64,000 nt of DNA, taken from NCBI GenBank assembly GCA_947179155.2, contig OX359280.1:13507001-13571000 (forward strand), given 5' to 3'. Positions within the stretch are counted from its first letter, which is position 1; each line of letters starts with the position of its first letter. The notes under the pieces are model-generated. The model was not told where the DNA came from. It worked only from the letters and a program-made list of their open reading frames with translations, and did no database searches. The stretch comes from Hedera helix. Taxonomy: Eukaryota; Streptophyta; Magnoliopsida; Apiales; Araliaceae. The position numbers and the translations under genes were made by a program. Shown here in pieces: positions 34,976-46,029 of this stretch.

Positions 34976-35989
34976 AGGGAGGCGACATGTATGTGCGGCT
35001 GACTAATAAACAATTGCGAGTTGACTGATTGTCTTATTATATTACAGTAGATGGGTAGGACGTGGGGGGGCCTGGGTTAGGTATTCAATGAAAATTTAAA
35101 GGATAATATTATGTTCATGATATAATATATTAAATATTGTTTTAAAAGTATGATATCTTTAGTGCAATATTGGAGGTTCATGATTGTTACGATGGGAGAA
35201 GTCAGTGTCATGTGACTCATGTGCAATAAGTTGAATGCTTATATTAGCATAAATATTGCTCCGGGAGGAGGCATGCGGGAGAGGAGGGAGGAGAGAGAAA
35301 GTTGGATTGTTGGTTAGTTATATAATAATTTTTTAAATTTTGAATTTTAAAATTATTCAACTAAATTAAAGGGATAAGAATGCACTAATTTTATAAATAT
35401 ATTTTTAAAAAATACTTTTTTTGTAAATGATTTTAAGACGTATCTTTTCTGTAATTACTTTCTAAAAAGTACTATAATGTGTAAATTGCCCTATTAATTT
35501 TGTTACACATTAAATATCCAATCCATGAATAAATAAATAATTAGATTAACTAAATAATTAAATACTCTAACCCATTAGTATTAAATTACTAAATTGACTA
35601 ATAAATATTATTATTAATATTTCACATTGTTCACATTAATTAATAATCATATTAATTAATTTATTAAATTTAATTCACTCATTATATTCAATTTAATTGA
35701 ATATTTAATTAATGTCAACTTATCAATTATTTTGATATTAAAACTTTAGGGTTTGTTCACTAATTTAATTAACATATTAGTGACCCTTTCTATTAACTCT
35801 AGCAATTAATCACATAATCATTTAATTACGTAATTAATTAATCGCATAAAAAGATTTAAATAATATTAAGATTTAAACTAACTCGTTAGAAATTAAATTA
35901 ATATTTTAATTAATACTGACGTGAAAATTCTAGGACATTACAACCCCCACCCCCACCCTCTTCTAGATCGTATTGACGTACCTTTGGGA

Positions 35990-36610
35990 ACCAACAATAA
36001 GTACTCTCCAAATTTGTCAATTAAATACAAAATTTAAAAATATTCTTATTCCTAATAGGAACAAGGAAAAAAAAGATTTTTTTCTTTTCAATTAAAATTA
36101 GTACAAGTATTATACAAACCAACTATATAATTAAACGAATGAACTTGATTTTACAAATTTTTGGTTCAATTTTTCTCTTTTATATTCTAATTAGTATAAA
36201 TACTATCCAAATTTGTAACAATTACAAATTTTTGGTTCAATTTTTTTCTTTTTTATCCAAGTTAATATAAGTACTATCCAAATTTATAACAACTAAATAC
36301 TATCTAAGTTTGTAAATATTCAAAAGGAACTTCACCATGTTACAAAAAAGAAATATGATCTCTAATAGGAAAAAGAACTTCGAAGATAATTTTTATTTTG
36401 CCACTACCAATTTTATTAAAAGCTATTTTTTTTTATTCACCATTTTATGTAAGAAAATATGTCAAAACAAATTTTACACTAAATAAATTTATTAAGATAT
36501 CTAAAAAAATTCTTAATATATCATGCAATTTAATTATAGTAATATTAGTCGTGAAAATTAATGTCCTAACTAAATCAATTTCACTAAAATTTAAAATTTT
36601 ACCAAATCAC

Positions 36611-36703
<93 letters not shown>

Positions 36704-37135
36704 CTTTTTGGAACATATAATTATAAAATTAATTATAAAATTATAGTCATTACTAACAAATTGTCGTAACTACACTAACAGTTATTGAAACTTAAGTTTC
36801 ATAGTTTTGTTCATATTAGAATTTTAGACAAATTTTATCAATATAAACACTAATATGAAATTCAATTACAAACTTAAATAAAATTAAAACAATTATTTTC
36901 TCATAATCATAACTAAATAAATTTACACTCGATTCATTCAAAAGTTTAACTTAATAATTGATTAAGAAAATCTACAGTATATAATTTAACAAATTATTAT
37001 TTAAATAAATATTTAATAACTACAATTATCTTCTCACAATTAAAATTAAATATTTATGTTATATTTAATTTATTGTCTTAATAAATAACATAATAAACTA
37101 TTAGTAATGTCACTCATGCTTCACACAAGATTGGT
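35990..37135. repeat. AT-rich dispersed repeat, copy 1
   Basis: Contains several AGTACTATCCAAATTTGTAA-like words. Its stretch 36770-37135 (AACTTAAGTTTCAT to TCATGCTTCACACAAGATTGG) resembles 51350-51890 (AACTTAAGTGTCAT to CCGTGCTTGGCACGAGGTTG). Same order, no genes. It includes a compound microsatellite at 36613-36701. Confidence 0.55.
36613..36701. repeat. (AT)n(GT)n compound microsatellite
   Basis: About 36 bases of AT repeats followed by about 52 bases of GT repeats. The frame encoding alternating Cys-Val across it is an artefact. Confidence 0.97.
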
Positions 37136-37249
37136 AAGCTTATTTGAATAGGAAAATAAAAGGTAAACTAAAAATTTGTGAAATCAAATTTGTACTTTTA
37201 ATTATATTGATTATAGATTACATATTTACTGTTTTTAAATTTTAAATAA

Positions 37250-38460
37250 ACTATTGTTAATTTTAAAATGACTTAATGACAAAAAAATTCAACCAACTTA
37301 ACAAATGTTATCAATTTAACCAACTTGTTATTTTTTTTAACAGATTAAACATTGTACTCTTAAAAATTATTTCAGAATACCAAAAAATAAAATCATTGTT
37401 AACCTTTATTGAGGTGGTTGCTGACGTGGCTGTTGATGTGTAATTTAAATAAAATATATGAGGTGGTTGTTGATGTGTATTTTTAAAAAAAATAAATTAC
37501 TAACACAAAAAATATGTAAAAATATATATATTTTTTACTAATCGATTATTTTTGTGTAATTTTTTTTAAAATTACACAAGACTTTTTTTTAAAAATATTG
37601 CTGAATTAGACAAAAAAAAGTCGCTCAATAAGAAAAATATTTTTTTAATTGCAATTAGTAATATATTTTACAAAAGTATAGCTTTTCAGAAAAAAAATTT
37701 AAAAAAAACCTTGAAACATTCACTATACTCTCTCCTGTAAACTATTTTTCTTAATTTATTATATGCAAACTGTACTTGTGTCATTTTTTAAAGAACGGGA
37801 GGGAGTATGATTTTAATGGTAAAAAAAAATAAATTACTCTAGGACTGTAGCACTGTGTTTTTAAATTCCAAAAAAAAAAAAAAATGAGAGAAAGAAGGAG
37901 AAGCAATGGGCGTGGGTTCATTTATCTTGTTTATGAATTCTATAAGAGAGGGAAAAAAGGATATAAATTAGATAATTTTTTCTGGTCAAAAATTTCAAAA
38001 AAAATGAACAAATTTCTACAAAAAAAAATTAAGAATTAATTTTTTTGTTAATATAATTTCTATATTGCTCTCTATTTATAGATATTACGAGATTGATTAA
38101 ATAGTAAATTGATAATATAAGTTTAAAGCTTAATTTTTTTCCCTTTATAAACTAACATTTTCTTTAAAAAAAATATTCTTGTGTAATTTTAAAAAATTAC
38201 ATAGAAATAATTGCTCAGTAAAAAAAAATTTAAAATATTTTCATGTGTAATTGCTCAGTAATTTAATATTTTTCTTAAAAATTACATATCAACAATTACA
38301 TCAACATCTACTTCAATAAAGGCTAACGATGATTTGATTTTTTGATATTTTAAAAATATAATATTTAATATATTAAAAAAATAATATATTAATTAAATTG
38401 ATAACAATTATAAAATTATTGATTTTTTTGGTTATTAAACATTTTAAACTTTAAAAGTGG
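37250..38460. mobile_element. long-TIR DNA transposon remnant upstream of the SINA gene
   Basis: The first and last roughly 180 bp are inverted copies. AATCATTGTTAACCTTTATT at about 37392 pairs with AATCATCGTTAGCCTTTATT read in reverse from about 38333, and GTTATCAATTTAA words also pair. It is 1.2 kb, has no coding capacity and the ends are approximate. It stops about 130 bp before the likely transcription start of the gene at 38590. Confidence 0.75.
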
Positions 38461-38589
38461 AATTTAATTTTACAAACGGAGCGCACAATTCAACGCGCAG
38501 TATCCTTTAACACATTTTAAAACTCAGTTCAATTTCGGTAGGCCCCACATCTATGACCTCTCCTTTTTGTAGGTTCTTGGTAGACCACT

Positions 38590-38806
38590 GTCATCAGCGC
38601 AGACACGCTCCTCCATCTCTTTGTCTTCCCTCTTTAACTCTTCCTCTTTCAGAGCGCCTTTAATTTGAAATTCTGCTGAATTATTCACAAAACAGCCGAG
38701 ACCCACTTATCAGTTTTGTTATTTGCAAACAAATATACATATACATACACATTTGCGGTTTCGGTTCCTTTTTCGGTTGGAGTTTTAATTCAAACAATTA
38801 ATCCAG
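38590..38806 (+). other. probable 5' UTR exon and promoter-proximal region of the SINA gene
   Basis: CT-rich leader-like sequence (CTCCATCTCTTTGTCTTCCC) ending at a good donor (ATCCAG then GTACTCC at 38807). A 2.3-kb intron would end at AGTGAGCAG (41096), 15 bp before the ATG. A non-coding first exon is common for this family. The exact start is not visible. Confidence 0.5.
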
Positions 38807-39861
38807 GTACTCCCCTTTTCTTTCTTCGGTTTTTCGATTTTATATATGGGATTTCGTATGTTTATTTATTTAATTTGACTGAACTTTTCTTTGAATGTTC
38901 TTGATTTATCCTGGGTTTTACTTTAAATGTTAACGTGGGTATATAATTCTCAAATTTGTTATTTCGAGTTACCTTTTTGGTGTGTGCTTTGATCTTCTGT
39001 CAGTATTGATGTATTAGGTGGAATTGGAGATTTGAAATTTTGATGGTTGAGTGTGTGATGTAGGACATAAATTGATAGCTTATTCTTTCATTGTGCAATT
39101 TTGGAATTATTGTTTTTTTTTTAATGTTCTAGTTTTTTGTTTGTTAACCAAAATTTCTATTACCTTTTTTGGAGTTAACTAAATTGGATATAAATGTCTC
39201 TGGATTTCCTTTTTCATGCTTAATTATCGGAAAAAGTGGTGGGATACTGACTATGTTTATGTAAGAATTCCAGCAATCTGACTAGGCACATAGCTTACCA
39301 TGATTCCAACATCTTGTTTGGGATATACATTTGAATGAATTTTTCATGTAACAGAGCCATATATATGCTGGGAGAAGAAATTCTGATGTCCACATACGTA
39401 AAATTATTTTGCTAACCATTATTCACAACACACTTCTTGTATCATGGATAAGAATTAAACAATTGTCAAACAACTTTTTGTCTGAGAATAATATTTGATG
39501 GAGCACTTGTGAATGAGAAGTGGCATTTGAATTATGCCGAAATAACTTATGACTGTCATCACAGTCCCATTTCCAGCACTAATAGAATGAGGCCATATGG
39601 CTTCATTTAATTTAAAGGTAGAAGAAATCATGCTTTATGTGATAAATCCTTGTTATACTAGGTCTGCCCAGATAATCCAATGATTTAACCAAAGTCTGTA
39701 TCCTCTCTATGTCTGTCTGTTTGTCTCTCATCATTTTTAGTTACCCTGATAAGTTCATTTTCTGAGTCTAGCAATCAATGAAATAGAGCAAGTACCTCTC
39801 AGAAAATTGATGCGATAAAATTGTGTGAACACTAGTTATTACTGTTTCTTTTCTTATTTTT

Positions 39862-40892
39862 AGGCAAAACTAAGGAATTCCCCCATTATCCTTGGCACAT
39901 TTTACTTATTAACCCATTGAACTTTTAAAAAATGCAATTAGACAATCAGACTAATTAAAAAATTGCAATTGGACGATTCTATTAAAAAACTTAAACTTCC
40001 GTCTAAATTGGCATTCTATTTTCCTACATGGCAAAAAAATTATATAGATATTGAAGTGGCATATCCAACTCTTAAGATATCCAATTAGCTTTACCAGACA
40101 CGCAAGTGTAAAAGAAAAAAAGAAATCTCAAAATTATTAATGCTCTTTCTTCTCACCTTTCCCCGATAACCTCCGCTGTCACCCTACCCATCATTCTTTA
40201 CCACTGTAAATTGCCAGAATGGAGAACAAGCTAGTTGCTGTAAATAGTCAAAGTATTCTCATAGCGGCCATGGAAGAGGTTCAGTGGGATGGTCCTCTCC
40301 TTATTCATGGTAAACCACCATCATCACAGTCCAATGCCACCACAATCACCACCGTACAATTAATAATGAGAAATTTTCGATCAAGAGCCTTGCTGGAGCT
40401 CTGAAATTTCAAACCCTTTTGATCTATTTTCAAAAAACACAAGTTTTCATTGGTGTGTAGGTCTCCATTTGAACATATTGGTGTAACTTTTGTAGATCTG
40501 TGTATACATGAGAAAGAGAAGGAGAAGACCCAATTTATTTATGGCAAATTTGTAAACATAAGAAGACAGAGAGACCCTATTTGTGTGATCCAAGAAGAAG
40601 ATAGAGAAAAGGGAAGATCATCGAGAAGAGAGAGAAAGCCATGAAGAAGAAGAAGAGAAAGAGAAACTATTCACGTTTTTATAATATATTTTTACTTGCT
40701 ATTTTGCCACTAATTTCGTTTGTTTGTTTTTTTCTTTTTTTTTTTCTGTCACGTAGGGAAAAAATTTAGACGGAAGTTAGATTTTTTAACAGAATTGTCC
40801 AATTGCAATTTTTTAGTTAGTTTGATTGTCTAATTGCATTTTTAAAAAGTTTGACGTGCCAAGTATAGTGGGGAGTTCCTTAGTTTTGCCCT
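39862..40892. mobile_element. long-TIR element in the 5' UTR intron of the SINA gene
   Basis: Ends AGGCAAAACTAAGGAATTCC and, in reverse, AGGGCAAAACTAAGGAACTC. The inverted repeats extend about 140 bp through GCAATTAGACAATCA and AACTTCCGTCTAAATT. The interior is GC-richer and holds short frames with real ATGs (40219-40404, starting MENKLVAVNSQSILIAAMEE) of unknown origin, possibly captured. Target duplication not found. Confidence 0.8.
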
Positions 40893-41111
40893 AGTGCTAT
40901 AATCATTGTTGTAGAACTTACAAGGGAACTTCCTTCGAATTTACATTCTTATTCATCCTTAGTTGAAGCGTATTTTCCTGATTAGCTCTTGATAATGTAA
41001 ATGCATATCTGTAAATGTTTCTGTGGCCTTTTATTGCAGTATAAGTTTGAATACCCACTAACATCATTGATTTATTTTGGCATATGAAGTGAGCAGTTGG
41101 TAATAGTTACA

Positions 41112-41556
41112 ATGGCTACTGGAAATTCTTATTTTGACGAGTTGCGAAATAAACCTGAAGTCATAGATACTCCCCAAAATGACAACATGATGGATGTTAT
41201 TGAACATGTGACCGACCCTGCACAAACTACTTTAAAGTCTAATGTGACCGTCTCCAGCAGTGTTCGTGAGCTACTGGAGTGTCCAGTGTGCTTAAATGCT
41301 ATGTACCCTCCTATCCATCAGGTTCAAAAAACTGCTTTGCATGGAAAGCCTTTTCTTTGTCCTTATTTGTTTTCTGTTCTATTGTAAAAAAAATGCTTAT
41401 TTTGGTCAAGTCCACTCATAATACATAGCAATATATGTCCTTCCGTATTCGGGTTTTCTTCACCAATTTATCATTTCTTATGGTTACAATACTTTTATAA
41501 TTTTTGGTCCAAATAATTATCCAGTTATTATTTATGTTACACTTATTTCCCTACAC

Positions 41557-41608
<52 letters not shown>

Positions 41609-44363
41609 GAGGCACTTGTAAAATTGAACTTGTATTTAACTTGACCTGGGCCTTTGTTTTAGTCACATAGCTAGGCATGAGGAAACTAGCTTTAGATGTT
41701 TACTTTTGTGAACTCTTGAAATAACATACATGACAGCACAGTATTCAATTTATGATTGTGCCGATCCACCCTTTATTAGTGGTAAATCGCCCTTCCTTCC
41801 TTTACTTTGTTATAGCTTCTCAGTATTACAAATTTGTGTATTAATTCCTATCATGTGTGTGTGTTTTCTTAATCCTCTTTTTTTTTAATTTTTTTTTTGA
41901 AACTATGTAGTCTGGAAAGCTATTATTTTAATTCTGAAATAACTGAAAAATTTGTCAATCCTTTCTATAACAATACTGGGTTGATTACTAGAAATTTCAT
42001 TTGGCATTAACAGTTCTGAGGAGTAAATTTAGTATCCATAGGCAAGAAAAGATGAGGATTCCATTGAACCAAATACAACACTTTACACATTTGGTTTTTT
42101 AGACTTCATGGTACAATTGTCAGAACATGCAGATGTGTAAAAATTCATACAGGCGTACTATAGAAACTTGTTAAATCCTACATGTGTCAAACAGTCAAAG
42201 TATGCAAAGATACTTTAATCATGCATTAGTGTAATGTTTCTCTTTCCCTTCTTTTTCTTTTTTCTTTTAATTTAAATTGTACTTGACCTTGTCACTGTTG
42301 GGGGAGCAAAGGGGTGGAAAGGGGGGAGGAGGGTTATTCCTGCAGCTAAATTTTGCCATGGAAAGCCTGAAAATTTTGCAAACCTGACACCAAAATGCCT
42401 TTGTTGAAAATGAAATGTTTGAACTTAATGCCACATGATTGATGATATCTACAGATTCTTTGCTATTAATCATAATTTAGTATGAAACTGTTTTAGGATT
42501 CAAATAAATGCAATAAAGATGTACTTCTCTTGTTCAGTTTAGTGTGGCTGCAATGCGTTGTTTCTCATTCACTGTTAATATTCAATTTTGTTTCATTAAT
42601 TATTGTTTCTGTATATTATGGTTATGTTCTCTCCATGTTGCAGTGTTCAAATGGTCATACATTGTGCTCTGGTTGCAAACCACTGGTGCACAACCGATGC
42701 CCAACTTGTAGGCATGAACTTGGCAATATTAGATGTCTTGCATTGGAGAAGGTTGCTGCCTCCCTTGAACTTCCGTGTCAATATCAGAGCTTTGGGTGTG
42801 TAGGTATCTACCCGTATTACAGCAAGCTAAAACATGAATCTCAATGTGTCTTCAGACCCTATAACTGTCCGTATGCTGGATCAGAGTGCACAGTTATTGG
42901 TGATATCCCTTATCTGGTGGACCATCTGAAAGGCGATCACAAAGTTGACATGCATAATGGCAATACTTTCAACCATCGTTATGTCAAATCAAATCCGCAT
43001 GAGGTGGAGAATGCGACATGGATGCTTACGGTATGCATCTTTGTCTCAATTCTTATCCTCAAGTTAATTCCAAGAGTTCTCTTAATTGTGATTACACCTC
43101 TATTTTAGGTTATCTAAAAGGAACACCAACATCAGCTTTTTACTATTCTATGGAAATGTTGTTTTTCCATTGTGCAAATATGAAAGACATTGAATATTGG
43201 GTGATGCTGTCCTAGATTACACAAGATTTATCTTAATAGGATGTTGAGAAAGATATTCAAGTAATAAGCAACTTTTGTCTCTTTAAGCTTATTTTGGGTA
43301 AAAATTAGTGTAAAGAGGTAAAAGGCTTCTGGCACCAGCCTGATTATTTGTATTATTTTAAAGCTCCTTGTGTGAATACATACATACATACAAATATATA
43401 CATACATACATACATACATACGTATATATATATATATATATATATATATCCAAGGCTATGTTTAGCCCAATATCACATGATAGGAATTATTTTATCACAT
43501 ACTTAGTCTTTTATTTAATCTCATGGACTATGTTTTTCATTTCTAAGGCTATCTTATGATGGACTATAATTCCAACCGGAGTGTTGGTACTATATAATTC
43601 CCCTTTTGTGAGGTATCAAGTTACGTTAGCAATGAAACAAAATAGTCCATGAGATTAAATAAAGGATTAATCGTGAGATAAAATTGTCCTTGAGGTATTA
43701 AATTAGTATAGAATTAATAATAGTACTATCACATACACATCACTTTTGCAAAGAAACATATCCCGAGATTACTCTTATTAATGATAACCATTGTGTCATA
43801 TGTTAATAGCAGAAAAAATAGTTTTGCCCAAGATTTATTTCACCAATATATGAGCAATTATTTACAGTTTTGAAGAAAATTTTGTTGTAGCTATCAGTTT
43901 ACATAATTTCCCATCATTTGTATGAATATTTGCATGTTCTTGGTTTCCTTATATTATGTTTTACTGACCTCTCAATTAATTCATATGAGCTTCCGCAATG
44001 GATATGTGATCATTTTAAAAAACCTCTTTTCGCAATCTCTAGGTATTCAGTTGCTTTGGGCAGTATTTCTGTTTGCATTTTGAAGCATTCCAGCTCGGGA
44101 TGGCTCCAGTGTACATAGCATTCTTGCGGTTCATGGGTGATGAAAATGATGCAAAGAAGTACAACTACAGTCTCGAGGTCGGAGGGAGTGGGAGGAAGAT
44201 GACTTGGCAAGGGGAGCCTCGAAGCATAAGGGATAGCCATCGTAAAGTTCGTGACAGTTTTGATGGCCTCATCATTCAACGCAACATGGCGCTCTTCTTC
44301 TCTGGTGGGGACCGTAAGGAATTGAAGCTCAGGGTTACTGGTAAGATTTGGAAAGAACAATGA
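41112..44363 (+). CDS. SINA/SINAT-type RING E3 ubiquitin-protein ligase
   Basis: Three coding exons, 41112-41321, 42644-43030 and 44043-44363, all with GT-AG borders, encode 305 residues. Residues 57-92 form the C3HC4 RING (CPVC, then CSNGHTLCSGC, then CPTC), which recruits the E2 enzyme. About 105-165 is the SIAH-type zinc finger (LPCQYQSFGC to HLKGDHKVDMH). The rest is the TRAF-like substrate-binding and dimerisation domain, from FNHRYVKSNPHEVENATWML through LHFEAFQLGMAPVY to RKELKLRVTGKIWKEQ. Length and exon pattern match plant SINAT proteins, cytosolic or nuclear ligases that mark regulators for proteasome turnover. The ATG at 41112 opens a typical acidic N-terminus. The frame is intact, so the gene looks functional. 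Both flanking introns carry transposon or microsatellite insertions. The family is certain; the exact SINAT number is not. Confidence 0.95.
41564..41609. repeat. (TC)n(CA)n microsatellite in SINA coding intron 1
   Basis: A TC run followed directly by a CA run, inside the 1.3-kb intron 41322-42643, in which nothing else was recognised. Confidence 0.95.
43376..43449. repeat. (TACA)n(TA)n microsatellite in SINA intron 2
   Basis: Tetranucleotide ATAC/ATACA repeats passing into a TA run, within the intron 43031-44042. Short frames across it are artefacts. Confidence 0.95.
43455..43700. mobile_element. MITE-like inverted repeat in SINA intron 2
   Basis: TTTATTTAATCTCATGGACT at about 43508 is matched in reverse by AGTCCATGAGATTAAATAAA at about 43645, extending to about 60 bp on each side. 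The unit is about 245 bp, with no coding content and no clear target duplication. Confidence 0.65.
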
Positions 44364-44435
44364 TGAGATTGTCCTTATGACCCTTCTTTATGGAATTTGC
44401 ATCTTTCTGTTCATGTATTTCTCGGATACGAGGCA

Positions 44436-44523
44436 AAAGTCTCTTTGCTTGCCTATGCATCAAATACATGAGTGGAACAAAAGTCTCTTTGCTTGCCTAT
44501 GCATCAAATACATGAGTGGAACA
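44436..44523. repeat. 44-bp tandem duplication after the SINA stop codon
   Basis: AAAAGTCTCTTTGCTTGCCT starts at 44436 and again at 44480. The two 44-bp units are identical. They lie 73-160 bp after the stop, probably in the 3' UTR. Confidence 0.95.
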
Positions 44524-46029
44524 ATGAGTCTGCTTGAATGAACATCTCGATGAACTGTTTTGGACGTGTGAGAGGGATCAAGATGCCGACTGTGTTTATG
44601 AATCTATAGGAATCTGGGATTCGTGAAAATTGGCGGTTATATTTTGGTAACAAATGTTTGGATTATACCAAAGTTTTTGAGTAAAAGCTTGAACATGAAG
44701 GCATTTGCGAAAACTTGTAATCCAGTGATTAGATGGTTCTCTAGCTATTTTCAATTAACAGCTTTGAAAGTGCACAAGTGAGGGATCGAGGTGCTGTTTG
44801 TGTTCATGAATCTTTATTTTACGTTGAGATAGTTTTTTCTTTATCATTGTTTTTACATTCCCTTTCATCTATTTCCAAATGCATATGTATCCCTTAGACT
44901 CCCAGAACTCAATCTTCTCTCTCTTCCCATTCCACTCATACAGTCGCAAAACCATGGCTGCATCACCTATCTTCTCCCATCCCTTTCTCTAAAGCTCAAA
45001 AAATTCAGGCCATTTAACAAAAGAAAATGTCGGTTCAAATAGTTTTATAAAAATAAAATTTCTTTTTAAAACCTCACTCTTTGGGAAATATAATATAATT
45101 TCTTAATTAAGTATATCATCAAACTATTATAATAATTTGATTCCAATATCACAGGAATAAATAAACTCACAATCAAAACCTAAAATCTAAATATCACTTA
45201 CCTCAATCTTAACCATTAAGCCAAGATTTCATTGGCTTATTAAAAAACAATTTAAATTTGCTATCTACGTTCTAATTTGTGTCCAATTCCTGATCCAATC
45301 CGATTCTTGATCCAACCACATTCTAATTGCATTCTCCAGTACTTTTGGAGAGAACTGGAGTAATTGATATCCGATTTCTGATCCAGCCAGTTGAGCTGAC
45401 TAGGCCGATTTCGATAACTATGTTCTGAAGTTATTGGAAAGAAGGTACTGCTATAATTGAAACGTAGGGGCTAAAGTGTGACATTGTGCATCTTTAAAGG
45501 ACAAAAGTGTAATTTAGTCACTTAAAAAAACATGAATATGAGTTTTCAAAACAATAGTCACAGTTCTCAATAATAAACTAGGTTTTATTACCAACAAAAA
45601 AAAGAAAAGAATAAACACGGTTCAAAACCTTAATTTAAATTTTGCATCTCTCTTTCAATTAGGAGCTAAAAAATTTAGAATCACTAAGAAACCTTCATCA
45701 AGAAAATGTATAAATGTACTTCGCTTTACCAGTATGATTCAAAATGTGCAAAGAAACCAATGCACAAACAAGCCGTGAGAGCTCTATTGGAGATGTAAGG
45801 AAATCTTTTCCATCACAAGGATTTTACGACCTAAAACTATGCAACTAACTTACTTGGAGCAAGATTTTCAAAAATAAATAGCTTTTTAGTTCAAAAGCTT
45901 TAGCTTATCCGAGTTTCCATTGTGCCAACAGGCAGCATCATTAATTGATCATAAAAATTGCCTCGTCTACCTCTTGGCAGAACATGTTATACAAGCAAGC
46001 ACAGTAAATTAAGAGTAAAGTTATTTGCC
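44524..46029. other. intergenic region between the convergent SINA and UMPS genes
   Basis: It holds the 3' ends of both genes. AT-rich, no other gene recognised, and poly(A) signals were not assigned with confidence. Confidence 0.5.

Larger units (their letters stand above)
33701..35506. mobile_element. MULE-like element 2 nested in the solo LTR
   Basis: The left end ACAACAATTAGAAAGTAATT and the right end, read in reverse, share about 55 bp around TTAGAAAGTAATTAC and TTACAAAAAAAGT. The right end has an extra 30 bp. The flanks ACATTAATAT and ACATTAAATAT form a 10-11 bp target duplication, in the MULE size range. Inside are a GC-rich captured fragment, GGTAACC/GGTTACC arrays in opposite orientations, and a 42-bp purine-rich tandem repeat. 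No transposase. Confidence 0.75.
30204..35942 (-). mobile_element. large gypsy solo LTR, interrupted by a MULE
   Basis: On the minus strand it runs from TGTAATGTCCTAGAATTT (35942) to GGGGGCGTCACA (30204), about 3.9 kb once the nested element (33701-35506) is removed. TGTAATGTCC and GGGCGTCACA are typical chromovirus-type LTR ends. No primer site follows the 3' end and no internal genes are present, so it is read as a solo LTR. The flanks ACCTC and ACCCC are possible target duplications with one mismatch. A spliced-leader-like segment (GCAG, then TGGAACCCGAGAC) lies near 30520 on the minus strand. Confidence 0.6.

Noticed and set aside
36398..36769. 123-residue frame containing a Cys-Val run
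   Set aside because: Produced by the (AT)n(GT)n microsatellite.
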